Assembly: GCA_029932855.1 (NCBI GenBank)
Contig: JAOZPG010000013.1
Location: 1 to 64,000 of the forward strand
Direction of reading: 5' to 3'
DNA: 64,000 nt
Origin: Bacteroidales bacterium
GTDB taxonomy: Bacteria; Bacteroidota; Bacteroidia; Bacteroidales; VadinHA17
A program made the translations under genes and the position numbers. Shown here in pieces: positions 36,279 to 46,490 of this stretch. The number at the start of each line of letters is the position of its first letter. Position 1 is the stretch's first letter. A model generated the notes under the pieces. It was not told the origin of the DNA and did not search any database. It was given only the letters and a program-made list of their open reading frames with translations.

Positions 36279-37088
36279 TTAGTCTGGCATTTTTTGTACT
36301 AATTCCCTGAGCTTGTCCGACCATTCCTGGTGGCTTAATCCTGCTTCAATAAGTTCTTTATGACTAATGGGCTTTCCAAATCTTATCTTTATTTCTTTGT
36401 TTTTTTGTTTAAACATTTCATCGGGCAGGTATAACATTTCTATGTTTGCACTAAGACCTGTGAATTTCCTTACATTGGCCAGTTTATAAAAGAAGTTTGA
36501 ATTTGTTCCGCTAAAATGGACGGGGATGATATCCCTGTTATGTTTTATTGCCTTGGCTACAAAGCTTTTTTTCCACTCAAGATCTTCTATTTTTCCTTTC
36601 TGTTTTCTTGAACACAAGCCGGCCGGGAAATACAATATCTGTGAGTCTGAGGCATAAGCATCTTCTATCATCATAGCCGATTCCCTGGCTTGTTTTCCAT
36701 GCTTGTTTACCGGAAGGAACAGTCCATCAAAACTATCAATATTCAAGAGCATATCGTTCACGGGGAATTTCAGATCAGGAAAAAATTTCCCAACAACATC
36801 AATGAAGACAATACCGTCCAAACCGCCAAGAGGATGGTTTGAGGCAAACAGGAATCTCCCTTTTTCAGGTATATTTTCAGTTCCGCTTATAGAATAACTG
36901 ATTCCCATATATTTTAGCACTGCACTTACAAATTCAAGTTTTTTCAGATGACCATATTGCTTAAGAATGTTATTTATATCATCCTGGTGTATGGTTTTCT
37001 TTAAGTATGAAATGATAAAAGAAGGGAGGAGGCGGAAAAGCCGGGGATTCTTATCATTTAGAACTTTGGCTACATCTATCTGATTCAT
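36279..37088 (-). CDS. glsA: PlsC-like acyltransferase, GlsA-type
   Basis: A 269-residue lysophospholipid-type acyltransferase. The HxxxxD motif is in FASNHPLGGLDGIVFIDVVG, and the second substrate motif in ILYFPAGLCSRKQKG. KKSFVAKAIKHNRDIIPVHF and IRFGKPISHKEL complete the pattern. Next to a GlsB-type N-acyltransferase it is most likely the O-acyltransferase that adds the second fatty acid to N-acyl-3-hydroxy-acyl glycine. I took the ATG at 37088; a TTG-initiated extension to 37124 is possible. It precedes glsB on the minus strand by 79 bp and is divergent from mraZ. Confidence 0.85.
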   Translation of the reverse strand: MNQIDVAKVLNDKNPRLFRLLPSFIISYLKKTIHQDDINNILKQYGHLKKLEFVSAVLKYMGISYSISGTENIPEKGRFLFASNHPLGGLDGIVFIDVVGKFFPDLKFPVNDMLLNIDSFDGLFLPVNKHGKQARESAMMIEDAYASDSQILYFPAGLCSRKQKGKIEDLEWKKSFVAKAIKHNRDIIPVHFSGTNSNFFYKLANVRKFTGLSANIEMLYLPDEMFKQKNKEIKIRFGKPISHKELIEAGLSHQEWSDKLRELVQKMPD

Positions 37089-37212
37089 AACTATTTGCTG
37101 ATTTTTTTGAAGACGGGATATCAAATTTATTCAGGAAAAATTCAAAAATCAAAAGTAATGAATTTCTTTCCAAAACATATGCCTGCGGAATAGCTAAAAG
37201 TTATTAACAAAG

Positions 37213-37247
37213 TGGGAAAAAATGGGATAAAGTGGTACAAAATGGGA
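37213..37247 (+). promoter_or_regulatory. MraZ operator: four boxes with 10-bp period
   Basis: TGGGA-N5-TGGGA-N5-TGGTA-N5-TGGGA at 37213, 37223, 37233 and 37243. This is the known MraZ-binding layout (TGGG-type repeats with 5-bp spacers), 36 bp before the mraZ ATG. The third box has one change (TGGTA). MraZ is expected to bind here and repress the dcw cluster. Confidence 0.9.
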
Positions 37248-37282
37248 TTTTTTCTATATTTTTACTTTCTAAAGATAAAGAA

Positions 37283-37744
37283 ATGGGAGCTTTTATTGGT
37301 GACTATACATGTAAGCTTGATGCCAAGGGAAGAATTTTACTCCCTTCGGCATTCTTAAAACAGTTGCCGGCAACAGGCCAGGACAGGTTTGTTGTAAAGA
37401 AAGACATTTTCGAAAGATGCCTGGTGCTTTATCCTATAAATGAATGGGAGAATCAGAATAAGCTGATACGAACAAGAATAAATCCTTATAAAAAAGAGCA
37501 TAATCTTTTCTTAAGGAACTTCTACAGGGGAACTGCCGAACTGGTGCTTGACGGGAACAAACGTATTCTTATTCCAAAGCGTTTACTTGAACTCCTGGAT
37601 CCGGGCAAGGAGCTTGTTCTTGCAGGTCAGGATTCCAGGATAGAGATATGGGCTAAGGATGAATATGATAAATATGCCCCTGGAGAAGATGATTTTGCCC
37701 ACTTGGCGGAAAAGATCATGGGCGGTTCTTTGCAGGAAGAATGA
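37283..37744 (+). CDS. mraZ: Transcriptional regulator MraZ
   Basis: A 153-residue AbrB-fold protein of two SpoVT/AbrB-like repeats that multimerises into a ring and binds the TGGGA boxes upstream. MGAFIGDYTCKLDAKGRILL starts the first half; the second has YRGTAELVLDGNKRILIPKR. The ATG at 37283 gives the standard N-terminus; an upstream extension to 37232 would run through the operator. It leads the dcw cluster and overlaps rsmH by 4 bp (ATGA). Confidence 0.96.
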   Translation: MGAFIGDYTCKLDAKGRILLPSAFLKQLPATGQDRFVVKKDIFERCLVLYPINEWENQNKLIRTRINPYKKEHNLFLRNFYRGTAELVLDGNKRILIPKRLLELLDPGKELVLAGQDSRIEIWAKDEYDKYAPGEDDFAHLAEKIMGGSLQEE

Positions 37745-38649
37745 GCAGTTATCACATACCGGTTTTGTTAAATGAAAGTGTGGACGGACTAAATATCAAT
37801 CCCCGGGGCAACTATGTTGATGTAACCTTTGGCGGGGGTGGCCATAGCAGGGAAATACTTGGCAGGCTTGAAGATGGCAGGTTGATTGCTTTTGACCAGG
37901 ATCCGGATGCCACGGCTAATATTCCTGATGATCCCAGGTTGATATTTTTGAGGCAGAATTTCAGCTTTCTGAGTAATAATCTTAAGTACCTGGGCATAGA
38001 TAGTGTTGACGGGATAATTGCGGACCTGGGAGTGTCATCTCATCAGTTCGACCGACCAGAAAGAGGTTTTTCATTCCGCATGAAGGGGGATCTTGACATG
38101 AGGATGAATCCTGATGCCGCTTTCTCTGCCAGGGAGCTGGTAACAGAATATAGCGAACAGGAACTGATACGGATATTTTCGGCATACGGGGAAATAAGAA
38201 ATGCCAGGACACTGGGGAGGTGTATAATAGAGAATAGAAAAAGGAAAGAGATAATAAGTACTGAGGATCTTATTGAAGCTGTAGCCGGATGTACGCCCAG
38301 GCATGGAGAATACAAGTACCTGGCAAAAGTGTTCCAGGCACTCAGGATAGAGGTGAACAAGGAATTAAACGGGCTGGAGCAGTTGCTTATACAGTCTGTT
38401 GATGTAATAAAAGAAGGTGGCAGGCTGGTAATTTTGAGTTACCATTCGCTTGAGGACAGAATGGTAAAAAATTTTATCAGGTACGGGGATTTTTCCATGG
38501 AGAAAGAGTCTGACATATATGGTGGCAGGAAGCTTCCCTTTAAAGCCGTTAACAGGAAAGTTATACTGCCGGGACCCGGGGAGACTGATAGAAATCCAAG
38601 GGCCAGGAGCGCCAGGTTAAGAATTGCTGAAAGGACAGGAAATAAGTAA
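37741..38649 (+). CDS. rsmH: 16S rRNA (cytosine-1402-N4)-methyltransferase
   Basis: A 302-residue SAM-dependent methyltransferase modifying C1402 of 16S rRNA. HIPVLLNESVDGLNINPRGN, YVDVTFGGGGHSREIL (SAM-binding), IADLGVSSHQFDRPERGFSF, MDMRMNPDA-type LDMRMNPDAAFSA and ILSYHSLEDRMVKNFI are present, as is the DPRARSAR-type RNPRARSARLRIAE end. Start overlaps the mraZ stop (ATGA). Confidence 0.97.
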   Translation: MSSYHIPVLLNESVDGLNINPRGNYVDVTFGGGGHSREILGRLEDGRLIAFDQDPDATANIPDDPRLIFLRQNFSFLSNNLKYLGIDSVDGIIADLGVSSHQFDRPERGFSFRMKGDLDMRMNPDAAFSARELVTEYSEQELIRIFSAYGEIRNARTLGRCIIENRKRKEIISTEDLIEAVAGCTPRHGEYKYLAKVFQALRIEVNKELNGLEQLLIQSVDVIKEGGRLVILSYHSLEDRMVKNFIRYGDFSMEKESDIYGGRKLPFKAVNRKVILPGPGETDRNPRARSARLRIAERTGNK

Positions 38650-38669
38650 TCGATCAATGATACTGACTG

Positions 38670-39053
38670 ATGGAGGAGAGAATTGAGTTTATAGATCAGC
38701 CTGAAAAGTCAAAGAAGGCCAGAACTGCAAAAAAGGGACTGCTTAAAGGGATTTTTGATGGCAGTATACTTACCAGGGATGAGGTTGCAGGACAGTTGCC
38801 CTTTCTGATTTTTATAGCCTTCCTGGCTATAATATATATAGGCAACAGGTATCATGCTGAGAAGATAGTCCGGGAAGAAAGTAAGCTGCAGGTTGAGATC
38901 AGGGAGCTAAGGGCAAAATCAATATCTACGGCTGCTGAGCTGATGGATATCAGCAGGCAGTCGGAAGTGTCAAGAATGATAAAAGAAAGGGGTATGGATC
39001 TTAAAGAGGCAGTAAAGCCTCCAAAAAAAATAAGTATTGATCATAAGGAATAA
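38670..39053 (+). CDS. ftsL: FtsL-like division protein
   Basis: A 127-residue bitopic protein: charged cytoplasmic start (MEERIEFIDQPEKSKKARTA), one helix (LPFLIFIAFLAIIYIGNRYH) and a coiled-coil periplasmic part (KIVREESKLQVEIRELRAKS). Size, topology and its place between rsmH and ftsI identify it as FtsL, since sequence alone is poorly conserved. It shares a base with ftsI (TAATG). Confidence 0.85.
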   Translation: MEERIEFIDQPEKSKKARTAKKGLLKGIFDGSILTRDEVAGQLPFLIFIAFLAIIYIGNRYHAEKIVREESKLQVEIRELRAKSISTAAELMDISRQSEVSRMIKERGMDLKEAVKPPKKISIDHKE

Positions 39054-41167
39054 TGTCGCTTAAAAAAGATATAATATGGCGGGTTGGACTGGTATATGCA
39101 CTATTCCTGATATTGGGCCTTAGTATTATTGCCAGGGTACTTTACCTCCAGCTGTTTGAAGGGGAGAAGTGGACCACCAGGGCAGAAACACAGACACTCA
39201 GGGATTTTACCATTCTGCCTGAAAGAGGTAATATTTACGATTGTAAAAATAAGCTTCTTGCCACTTCTGTACCAATTTACGAGATAAGGATGGATTTGCT
39301 TAGTGATGCTATGCCTGTACATGTCTTTGAGGAAAACATTGATGAGCTGGCAAGAAAACTCTCCGGTCTTTTCAGGGACAAATCAGCCTCGGAGTATAAA
39401 CGACAGTTAATAAATGCAAAAAGAAGGGGCGACAGGTATTATCTTATAAAGAGAAATGTCAGTTATTCTCAGTTAAGTGAACTTCGTACTTTTCCCATTT
39501 TTAAACTGGGCAGGTACAAGGGAGGTTTGATTTCTGTGCCCGGCAATAAGCGGGTACTTCCACATAAAGAATTGTCGGCACGCACTATAGGTTATATTAA
39601 CAAAGGACAGTCGGGAAATGTTGTGGGAATAGAAGGGGCATATGATAATTACCTGAAGGGTGTTGTTGGTGTGAGAATGATGCAGAGGCTTTCAGGTAAT
39701 GTATGGATGCCCGTAAATGATAAGAATGAGGTCGATCCCAGGAATGGTCAGGATGTTATAACAACCATAGATGTAAATCTGCAGGATGTTGCCCATCATG
39801 CCTTATTGAGACAGCTGAAAAAGAATGATGCACATCATGGAACTGTTGTATTGATGGAGGTGGAAACCGGAGAGATAAGGGCAATTGCAAATCTGCAACG
39901 TGGTAAGGACGGAAGATACCATGAAAGCTATAACTATGCAATAGGGGAAAGCTCTGAACCGGGCTCCACCTTTAAGCTTCCGGTACTGATGGTTGCTCTT
40001 GAGGACGGACTGATAAGTCTTGACGACTCGGTAGATACGGGAAATGGCAGGATACGTTTCTATGATCAGATAATAAAAGATACCCGTCCGGGGGGTTATG
40101 GGACCATTAGTGTTAAGGATGTGCTGGTATATTCCTCAAATGTAGGCGTCTCAAAAATCATACAGGAGAATTACAGAGGCAGGGAAAAAGATTTTATAAA
40201 CAGGCTTTATAGTATGGGCCTTAATGAGAAACTGGGAATTGAAATAAAGGGAGAGGGTAAACCAGACATAAAATATCCGGGAGACCCATTGTGGTCGGGG
40301 ATATCACTTCCCATGATGTCTCATGGCTATGAGGTTAGAATGACCCCTATACAAATATTAAGCTTTTATAATGCTGTGGCCAATGATGGAAAAATGGTCA
40401 GGCCAAAATTAGTTAAGGAAATACGTTATCATGGCGAGCTGGTAAAGGAAATAGGTACCGAGATCATCAATCCTTCAATTGCTTCGGCAGCCACTATCAG
40501 GGATGCAAAGAAAATGCTTGAAGAAGTGGTTGAAAGAGGTACCGCCAGGAATCTTAATAACAAGGATTATAAGATTGCAGGAAAAACAGGAACGGCACAG
40601 ATAGCCGATCAGAACCTCGGCTACAGGGGAAAGATACAGTACCAGGCATCTTTTGTAGGCTACTTTCCGGCCGATCATCCAAAGTATTCATGCATTGTGG
40701 TGGTAAATGCTCCTTCAAATTCGGTTTATTACGGTAACCTGGTGGCTGGACCTGTATTTAAGGAGATATCGGATAAAGTATATGCAGGCATGCTTGAATT
40801 GCAGGAAGAGAAGGAATATAAGGAGAACATGCCATTTGCTGCTCCCTATTCCAAGAATGGGATGCTGGCCGACCTGGAGAAGGTTCTTAATGAATTTGAT
40901 ATTGAAACAAATGCAGATGCTAATACTATGGATTGGGTTATTCCCGGCTCAAGCGATTCAATAGTCAATGTAAGAAACCTGGCTATGAAGGAAGGCCTTG
41001 TGCCAAACGTAATGGAAATGGGACTAAAGGATGCAGTTTACCTGCTTGAGAACTGTGGACTGAAGGTACTGGTGGATGGCTGGGGGAAAGTCAGGTCGCA
41101 GTCTCTTAGTCCGGGCAGCCCTGCCAGGTCGGGACAAACAATAAAACTGGAAATGAGTTTTGTATAG
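39053..41167 (+). CDS. ftsI: Division-specific transpeptidase (PBP2B/FtsI) with PASTA-like C-terminus
   Basis: Class B penicillin-binding protein of 704 residues that cross-links septal peptidoglycan. One N-terminal helix (VYALFLILGLSIIARVLYLQ), the dimerisation region (TILPERGNIYDCKNKLLATS), then the catalytic domain with Ser305-Thr-Phe-Lys308 (SEPGSTFKLPVL), SSN (VYSSNVGVSK) and KTGT (AGKTGTAQIAD). The last 60 or so residues (VRNLAMKEGLVPNVMEMGLKD ... SPGSPARSGQTIKL) form a PASTA domain, as usual in Bacteroidota FtsI. Confidence 0.96.
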   Translation: MSLKKDIIWRVGLVYALFLILGLSIIARVLYLQLFEGEKWTTRAETQTLRDFTILPERGNIYDCKNKLLATSVPIYEIRMDLLSDAMPVHVFEENIDELARKLSGLFRDKSASEYKRQLINAKRRGDRYYLIKRNVSYSQLSELRTFPIFKLGRYKGGLISVPGNKRVLPHKELSARTIGYINKGQSGNVVGIEGAYDNYLKGVVGVRMMQRLSGNVWMPVNDKNEVDPRNGQDVITTIDVNLQDVAHHALLRQLKKNDAHHGTVVLMEVETGEIRAIANLQRGKDGRYHESYNYAIGESSEPGSTFKLPVLMVALEDGLISLDDSVDTGNGRIRFYDQIIKDTRPGGYGTISVKDVLVYSSNVGVSKIIQENYRGREKDFINRLYSMGLNEKLGIEIKGEGKPDIKYPGDPLWSGISLPMMSHGYEVRMTPIQILSFYNAVANDGKMVRPKLVKEIRYHGELVKEIGTEIINPSIASAATIRDAKKMLEEVVERGTARNLNNKDYKIAGKTGTAQIADQNLGYRGKIQYQASFVGYFPADHPKYSCIVVVNAPSNSVYYGNLVAGPVFKEISDKVYAGMLELQEEKEYKENMPFAAPYSKNGMLADLEKVLNEFDIETNADANTMDWVIPGSSDSIVNVRNLAMKEGLVPNVMEMGLKDAVYLLENCGLKVLVDGWGKVRSQSLSPGSPARSGQTIKLEMSFV

Positions 41168-41181
41168 ATTTAATTGATATA

Positions 41182-42651
41182 ATGTATAAGCTGGCTGACA
41201 TATTTGAGGGGATAGATATAGTTAAAGTACGCGGTAGTCTTGATGTGGAGTTTGGCAGGATACAGTCTGATTCGCGCAAGCTTTCTTCCGGAGATATGTT
41301 TGTTGCCATCAGGGGCATCATGGCCGATGGGCATGATCATATTCAGGAGGCGGTGGAGTCGGGTGTTAATGTTGTTGTTTGCGAACAATTGCCCCAATCT
41401 GCAGAGGAAGGTATCACTTATGTGCTTGTTAAGTCAACACACCAGGTACTGGGGCTTCTGGCTTCAGCATATTACGGGCATCCTTCAAGGCAGCTCAGGC
41501 TTGTTGGTGTTACCGGAACAAATGGTAAGACATCTGTGGTTAGCCTCTTACATGAGATATTTGAGTCGCAGGGTATTAAGTCAGGTCTTATTTCAACTAT
41601 TAAGATACTTGTTCATAAAGAAGAACTACAGGCGAGTTACACAACACCTGATGCTCTGAGCTTGCAGGAACTGCTGGGCAGTATGCTTAAAGCCGGTTGC
41701 CGTTATGTTTTTATGGAGGTCAGTTCACATGCTATTGACCAGGACAGGATAGCAGGTGCTGAATTTGCCGGGGCACTGTTTACAAATATCACACATGATC
41801 ATCTTGATTATCACGGATCGACAGATAACTATATAAGAGCTAAAAAGAAGTTCTTCGATAATCTTGGCACCGCTTCATTTGCTCTTTTGAATTCCGATGA
41901 CAGGAGATCCCGGTTTATGGTGCAGAACACAAAGGCAAAAATATCTTTTTATGGATTAAAAACCCCGGGTGGGTTTAAAGGGCGGATAATTGAATCCAGT
42001 ATTGAGGCCAGCTATATAAGCATTGATAATACAACTGTCTGGGTTCCTTTCATAGGGGAATTTAATATATATAATATCCTTGCTGCTTATGGTGCTTCTG
42101 TATTGCTAGGACTGGAAAAGGATGATGTGCTGAGGTCAATTAGTAAAGCCCATCCTGCTCCCGGAAGGTTCGAGACAATAAGGTCGGAAGAAGGGAAACT
42201 GGCCATTATTGATTATGCACATACCCCCGATGCCCTGATGAATGTTTTAAAAACCATAAACAGTCTTAGGAAGGAAGGATCGGAAATTATATGCATCCTG
42301 GGTGCAGGAGGTGACAGGGATAAACTGAAACGCCCGGAGATGGGGAAGATAGGAGCCGAATACAGCGACCGACTGATACTCACTTCAGATAATCCGAGGA
42401 GTGAGGATCCCGGACAGATAATAAATGATATTAAGATAGGTATTCCTCAGGAGATGGCAGATAATACATTGATGATTGTTGACAGGAAGGAAGCAATCAA
42501 AACAGCCTGCATGATGGCAAAAGCAGGAGACATAATACTTATAGCAGGGAAAGGGCATGAAACATACCAGCTGATAGGAAATGAAAGACTGCATCATGAT
42601 GACAGGGAAGAAGTTAGAAGATTATTTAAAACAGATGAAAAAACAGCCTGA
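41182..42651 (+). CDS. murE: UDP-MurNAc-tripeptide ligase (meso-diaminopimelate adding)
   Basis: Cytoplasmic ATP-dependent Mur ligase of 489 residues. [18 protein letters not shown] is the P-loop; the first domain has [30 protein letters not shown] and [14 protein letters not shown] follow. [10 protein letters not shown] contains DNPR, the signature for meso-diaminopimelate over lysine, so this organism's peptidoglycan is expected to be of the DAP type. It is 14 bp after ftsI and 5 bp before mraY. Confidence 0.97.
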   Translation: MYKLADIFEGIDIVKVRGSLDVEFGRIQSDSRKLSSGDMFVAIRGIMADGHDHIQEAVESGVNVVVCEQLPQSAEEGITYVLVKSTHQVLGLLASAYYGHPSRQLRLVGVTGTNGKTSVVSLLHEIFESQGIKSGLISTIKILVHKEELQASYTTPDALSLQELLGSMLKAGCRYVFMEVSSHAIDQDRIAGAEFAGALFTNITHDHLDYHGSTDNYIRAKKKFFDNLGTASFALLNSDDRRSRFMVQNTKAKISFYGLKTPGGFKGRIIESSIEASYISIDNTTVWVPFIGEFNIYNILAAYGASVLLGLEKDDVLRSISKAHPAPGRFETIRSEEGKLAIIDYAHTPDALMNVLKTINSLRKEGSEIICILGAGGDRDKLKRPEMGKIGAEYSDRLILTSDNPRSEDPGQIINDIKIGIPQEMADNTLMIVDRKEAIKTACMMAKAGDIILIAGKGHETYQLIGNERLHHDDREEVRRLFKTDEKTA

Positions 42652-42656
42652 ACAAG

Positions 42657-43880
42657 ATGATTTATTATTTATTTAAATATCTGGAGACTTTTGATTTTCC
42701 CGGGGCAGGGATGTTTCATTACATCTCTTTCAGGGCATCACTTACTATTATTACTTCTCTTGCCATATCAATGCTATTCGGGAAAAGAATAATACAATAC
42801 CTGCAAAAGATGCAGATTGGGGAGGTGGTAAGGGACCTGGGACTTGAAGGACAGTACCGCAAGGAGGGAACTCCTTCAATGGGTGGACTCATTATTATTG
42901 CCTCCATAGTTATCCCGGTTATTCTTTTTGGCGACCTCAAAAATGTGTATGTTATTCTTATGCTCATAACAACGTTATGGCTTGGTATTATTGGGTTTAT
43001 AGATGATTATATTAAAATATTCAAAAAGAATAAGGAAGGCCTTGCAGGCAGGTTTAAGATTGCAGGGCAGGTAATACTGGGACTGGTGGTGGGTCTGACA
43101 CTATACCTGAGCGATGATGTTGTTATTCGTGAGCAATTGTCTGTTGCACCGGGAACTACCGTGATTACAGAAAATCCTCAGTATGAATCGCAGGATATTA
43201 AATCTACCAAGACAACGATACCCTTTGTTAAAAACCACGAGTTTGATTATTCCTTACTGGTGAAATTCCTGGGCGATAAAAGTCAGCAGTGGGCATGGGT
43301 GATATTTGTGCTTGCAGTAATATTTATTGTTACAGCTGTTTCAAACGGAGTGAACCTGACCGACGGACTTGACGGACTGGCGGCAGGAACTACGGCAATA
43401 AGCGGAACCACTCTTGGAGTTCTGGCATATCTGTCGGGTAATGTGATCTATGCAGGATATCTTAATATTATGTATATTCCCTATACGGGTGAGCTGGTGA
43501 TCTTTGCCAGCGCTCTTATAGGGGCAACCATTGGCTTCCTCTGGTATAATTCTTATCCTGCTCAGGTATTTATGGGAGATACCGGAAGCCTTGCCCTGGG
43601 TGGCATACTGGCTGTATTTGCCATTATAATAAGAAAAGAACTGCTGATACCTGTACTGTGCGGTGTGTTTCTTATTGAGAGTGTCTCAGTATTACTTCAG
43701 GTAAGCTATTTTAAATATACAAGGAAGAAAACCGGCCGGGGGATAAGGCTGTTCCTTATGGCTCCCTTGCATCATCATTACCAGAAGAAAGGATATACCG
43801 AACCAAAAATAGTATTGAGATTCTGGATAATTGGAATAATGCTGGCAGTAATAACGATTGTAACACTTAAGATGAGATAA
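42657..43880 (+). CDS. mraY: Phospho-MurNAc-pentapeptide transferase
   Basis: Integral membrane enzyme of 407 residues making lipid I from UDP-MurNAc-pentapeptide and undecaprenyl phosphate. [37 protein letters not shown] (Asp pair), [34 protein letters not shown] and [17 protein letters not shown] (HHH) are all present. There is an extended loop at about 150-200 ([19 protein letters not shown]) that Bacteroidota MraY often carry. Confidence 0.97.
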   Translation: MIYYLFKYLETFDFPGAGMFHYISFRASLTIITSLAISMLFGKRIIQYLQKMQIGEVVRDLGLEGQYRKEGTPSMGGLIIIASIVIPVILFGDLKNVYVILMLITTLWLGIIGFIDDYIKIFKKNKEGLAGRFKIAGQVILGLVVGLTLYLSDDVVIREQLSVAPGTTVITENPQYESQDIKSTKTTIPFVKNHEFDYSLLVKFLGDKSQQWAWVIFVLAVIFIVTAVSNGVNLTDGLDGLAAGTTAISGTTLGVLAYLSGNVIYAGYLNIMYIPYTGELVIFASALIGATIGFLWYNSYPAQVFMGDTGSLALGGILAVFAIIIRKELLIPVLCGVFLIESVSVLLQVSYFKYTRKKTGRGIRLFLMAPLHHHYQKKGYTEPKIVLRFWIIGIMLAVITIVTLKMR

Positions 43881-43882
43881 GG

Positions 43883-45229
43883 ATGGGCATTAAGGCAAAA
43901 TATATTGTTGTGCTGGGAGCCAGGGAAAGTGGTACAGGAGCAGCCGTACTTGCCAGGAAGCAGGGCTTTGAAGTATTTGTTTCAGATAAGGGCCCTGTTG
44001 ACGACAGATACAGGAAAATACTTGATAGTTATAAAATAGAATGGGAGGAGGGGAAGCACAGTGAAGAAAAAATATTGAATGCCGATGAGGTGGTTAAGAG
44101 TCCCGGAATACCCGAAGATGCCGAACTGGTTAAAAAGCTGAAGGAGAAGGGCACAGGAGTAATTTCAGAGATCGAGTTTGCAGGACGCTATAGTGATGCA
44201 TTAAAGATATGTGTTACAGGTAGTAACGGGAAGACCACTACAACCAATATGATATGGCATATGCTCAGAAAAGAGGGACTTAATGTTGAGATGGCAGGAA
44301 ATGTAGGAGAGAGCTTTGCAATGAAGGTAGCCGGGGGAGATGCTGATATATATGTACTGGAACTCAGTAGTTTTCAGCTTGATGGGATGTTTGGTTTTAA
44401 GGCTGATGTAGCAATAATAATGAATATAACACCCGATCATCTCGACAGGTATGGATATGAGATGCAGAAATATGTTGATTCAAAGTTCCGGATTACCAGG
44501 AACCAGACAAAGGATGATTACCTGATTTATTGCAGTGATGATGAGATTATAAATAAAGAGCTTGAGAAAAGGCAATTAACCACAAAGCTTTTGCCTTTCT
44601 CACTGAGAAAGACAGAAGATCAGATAGCTTATGCAGATAAAGAAAAAATAATAATTGAGTATAAAAACCAGAAAATAACCATGTTAATAACAGATCTTGC
44701 ATTAAAGGGCCGGCATAATACTTATAATTCTATGGCAGCTGCTATTACCGGTCAGGTACTAAGAATAAGAAAAGAGACCATACGTCAGAGCCTGAGTGAT
44801 TTCCAGGGTGTGGAACACAGGCTTGAGCCTGTAATTAAGGTTCATGGTATATTATTTATAAATGATTCCAAGGCTACCAATATCAATTCAACCTGGTATG
44901 CACTGGAGAGCATGAAGGAAAATGTTGTTCTTATCCTTGGGGGTGTGGACAAGGGGAATGATTATTCCGAGCTTAAAGAGCTGGTTAGTGAAAAGGTAAA
45001 GGCCCTGGTTTGTATAGGCAGGGATAATTCCAAGATATTGAGATCTTTTGATGATATGAATATTCCGATTGAAGAGGCTGTTTCCATGGAAGAAGCAGTG
45101 AGAAAAGCTTATAAGCTTGGTAAAAAAGGCGATACTGTACTGCTTTCACCTGCCTGTGCAAGTTTCGACCTGTTTGAAAATTATGAGGACCGTGGCCGTA
45201 AGTTTAAGAAGGCTGTAAGGGACCTGTAG
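43883..45229 (+). CDS. murD: UDP-MurNAc-L-alanine:D-glutamate ligase
   Basis: Mur ligase of 448 residues. VVLGARESGTGAAVLARKQG starts the UDP-binding domain; VTGSNGKTTTTNMIWHML is the P-loop; LELSSFQLDGMFGFKADVAI and NDSKATNINSTWYALESM are conserved; it ends LLSPACASFDLFENYEDRG. Only 3 bp separate it from mraY. Confidence 0.97.
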   Translation: MGIKAKYIVVLGARESGTGAAVLARKQGFEVFVSDKGPVDDRYRKILDSYKIEWEEGKHSEEKILNADEVVKSPGIPEDAELVKKLKEKGTGVISEIEFAGRYSDALKICVTGSNGKTTTTNMIWHMLRKEGLNVEMAGNVGESFAMKVAGGDADIYVLELSSFQLDGMFGFKADVAIIMNITPDHLDRYGYEMQKYVDSKFRITRNQTKDDYLIYCSDDEIINKELEKRQLTTKLLPFSLRKTEDQIAYADKEKIIIEYKNQKITMLITDLALKGRHNTYNSMAAAITGQVLRIRKETIRQSLSDFQGVEHRLEPVIKVHGILFINDSKATNINSTWYALESMKENVVLILGGVDKGNDYSELKELVSEKVKALVCIGRDNSKILRSFDDMNIPIEEAVSMEEAVRKAYKLGKKGDTVLLSPACASFDLFENYEDRGRKFKKAVRDL

Positions 45230-45296
45230 TAAGGATATAGATAAGCAGTGTTTATTAGTGAATATATTATAAGATATTTTCGGGAGCTTTAAAAGA

Positions 45297-46490
45297 ATGA
45301 AAGAGAGTATACAAAAATTATTTTGGGGTGACAGAGTGGTCTGGGGAGTGATCATTGTGCTTACTTTCTATTCATTGCTTGCCGTATACAGCTCTACAGG
45401 TACACTTGCCTATCTGAAGATGGATGGAAATACCACATATTACCTGATACGGCATGGAGTATTTATTGCCATAGGTATTTCTATTATTTTTGTTACCCAC
45501 CTTATACCCTATAGATACTATTCCAGGCTGTCACAACTTTTCCTGTTCTTATCAATACCTCTTTTGCTTATTACCTTGTTACTGGGGACTAATATTAATC
45601 AGGCATCCAGGTGGCTGACATTGCCTGTGCTGGGACTGACCATACAAATATCAGATTTTGCCAAGCTGGCTCTGGTAATGTACCTGGCCAGGACTCTTTC
45701 GCAAAAGCAAACGCAGATAAAGAGTTTTAAAGATGCATTCAGGCCTTTAATAATACCCGTGGTGCTGGTATCTGTGCTTATAATGCCTGCAAACCTTTCA
45801 ACAGCACTAATAGTCTTTGCTACGGCAGTCATTCTCATGTTTATAGGCCGGGTACCTTTAAAATATCTCCTTTCCGTTATTGGAATTGGCATCTTTATAC
45901 TTGCACTCTTTATAAGTATTTCACTTGTTATAAACAAGGAAGGCCGTATCACAACATGGAAGAATCGTATAGAAAATTATATTGATGAAAGTTCTGATGG
46001 GAACTTTCAGGTTGAGCAGGCCAAAGTGGCTATTGCCACAGGAGGTTTAGTGGGTAAGGGTCCGGGAAAAAGTACCCAGAGAAACTTTCTTCCACATCCT
46101 TATTCTGATTTTATATTTGCAATAATTATTGAAGAGTATGGTCTGGTACTGGGTGCTATACCACTGATACTGGCATATCTTATTTTGTTGTACCGGGGAG
46201 GGGCAATAGTTCAAAAAGCAAACCGTACATTCCCTGCCTTTCTGGGAATAGGATTAAGCCTTTTAATAGTTTTTCAGGCCTTTGTGAATATGGCAGTTGC
46301 CGTTAACCTGTTTCCGGTAACGGGACAGACACTGCCATTCGTGAGTATGGGAGGCTCATCATTATTATTTACAAGTATTGCATTTGGTATAATCCTGAGT
46401 GTAAGCAGGGGGGTTGAAAAAGATTTGATAAGCGAAAGTGAAGAAATAACTGGAGAAGCAGCAGAAAATGAAACAGAACAGGCAATATAA
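45297..46490 (+). CDS. ftsW: Septal peptidoglycan polymerase FtsW (SEDS)
   Basis: SEDS-family glycosyltransferase of 397 residues with about ten hydrophobic helices. Family blocks: YSTGTLAYLKM-type start (VYSSTGTLAYLK), GASRWL-like NQASRWLTLPVLGLTIQISD, PNLSTA-like PANLSTALIVF, GKGPGKSTQRNFLPHPYSDF with the catalytic-region Asp, FIFAIIIEEYGLVLG, and GQTLPFVSMGGSSLLFTSIA. The last 23 bp overlap murG. Confidence 0.95.
   Translation: MKESIQKLFWGDRVVWGVIIVLTFYSLLAVYSSTGTLAYLKMDGNTTYYLIRHGVFIAIGISIIFVTHLIPYRYYSRLSQLFLFLSIPLLLITLLLGTNINQASRWLTLPVLGLTIQISDFAKLALVMYLARTLSQKQTQIKSFKDAFRPLIIPVVLVSVLIMPANLSTALIVFATAVILMFIGRVPLKYLLSVIGIGIFILALFISISLVINKEGRITTWKNRIENYIDESSDGNFQVEQAKVAIATGGLVGKGPGKSTQRNFLPHPYSDFIFAIIIEEYGLVLGAIPLILAYLILLYRGGAIVQKANRTFPAFLGIGLSLLIVFQAFVNMAVAVNLFPVTGQTLPFVSMGGSSLLFTSIAFGIILSVSRGVEKDLISESEEITGEAAENETEQAI

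Noticed and set aside
37232-37282. N-terminal extension of MraZ
   Set aside because: It would place coding sequence across the operator; the ATG at 37283 gives the conserved MGAFIGDY start.
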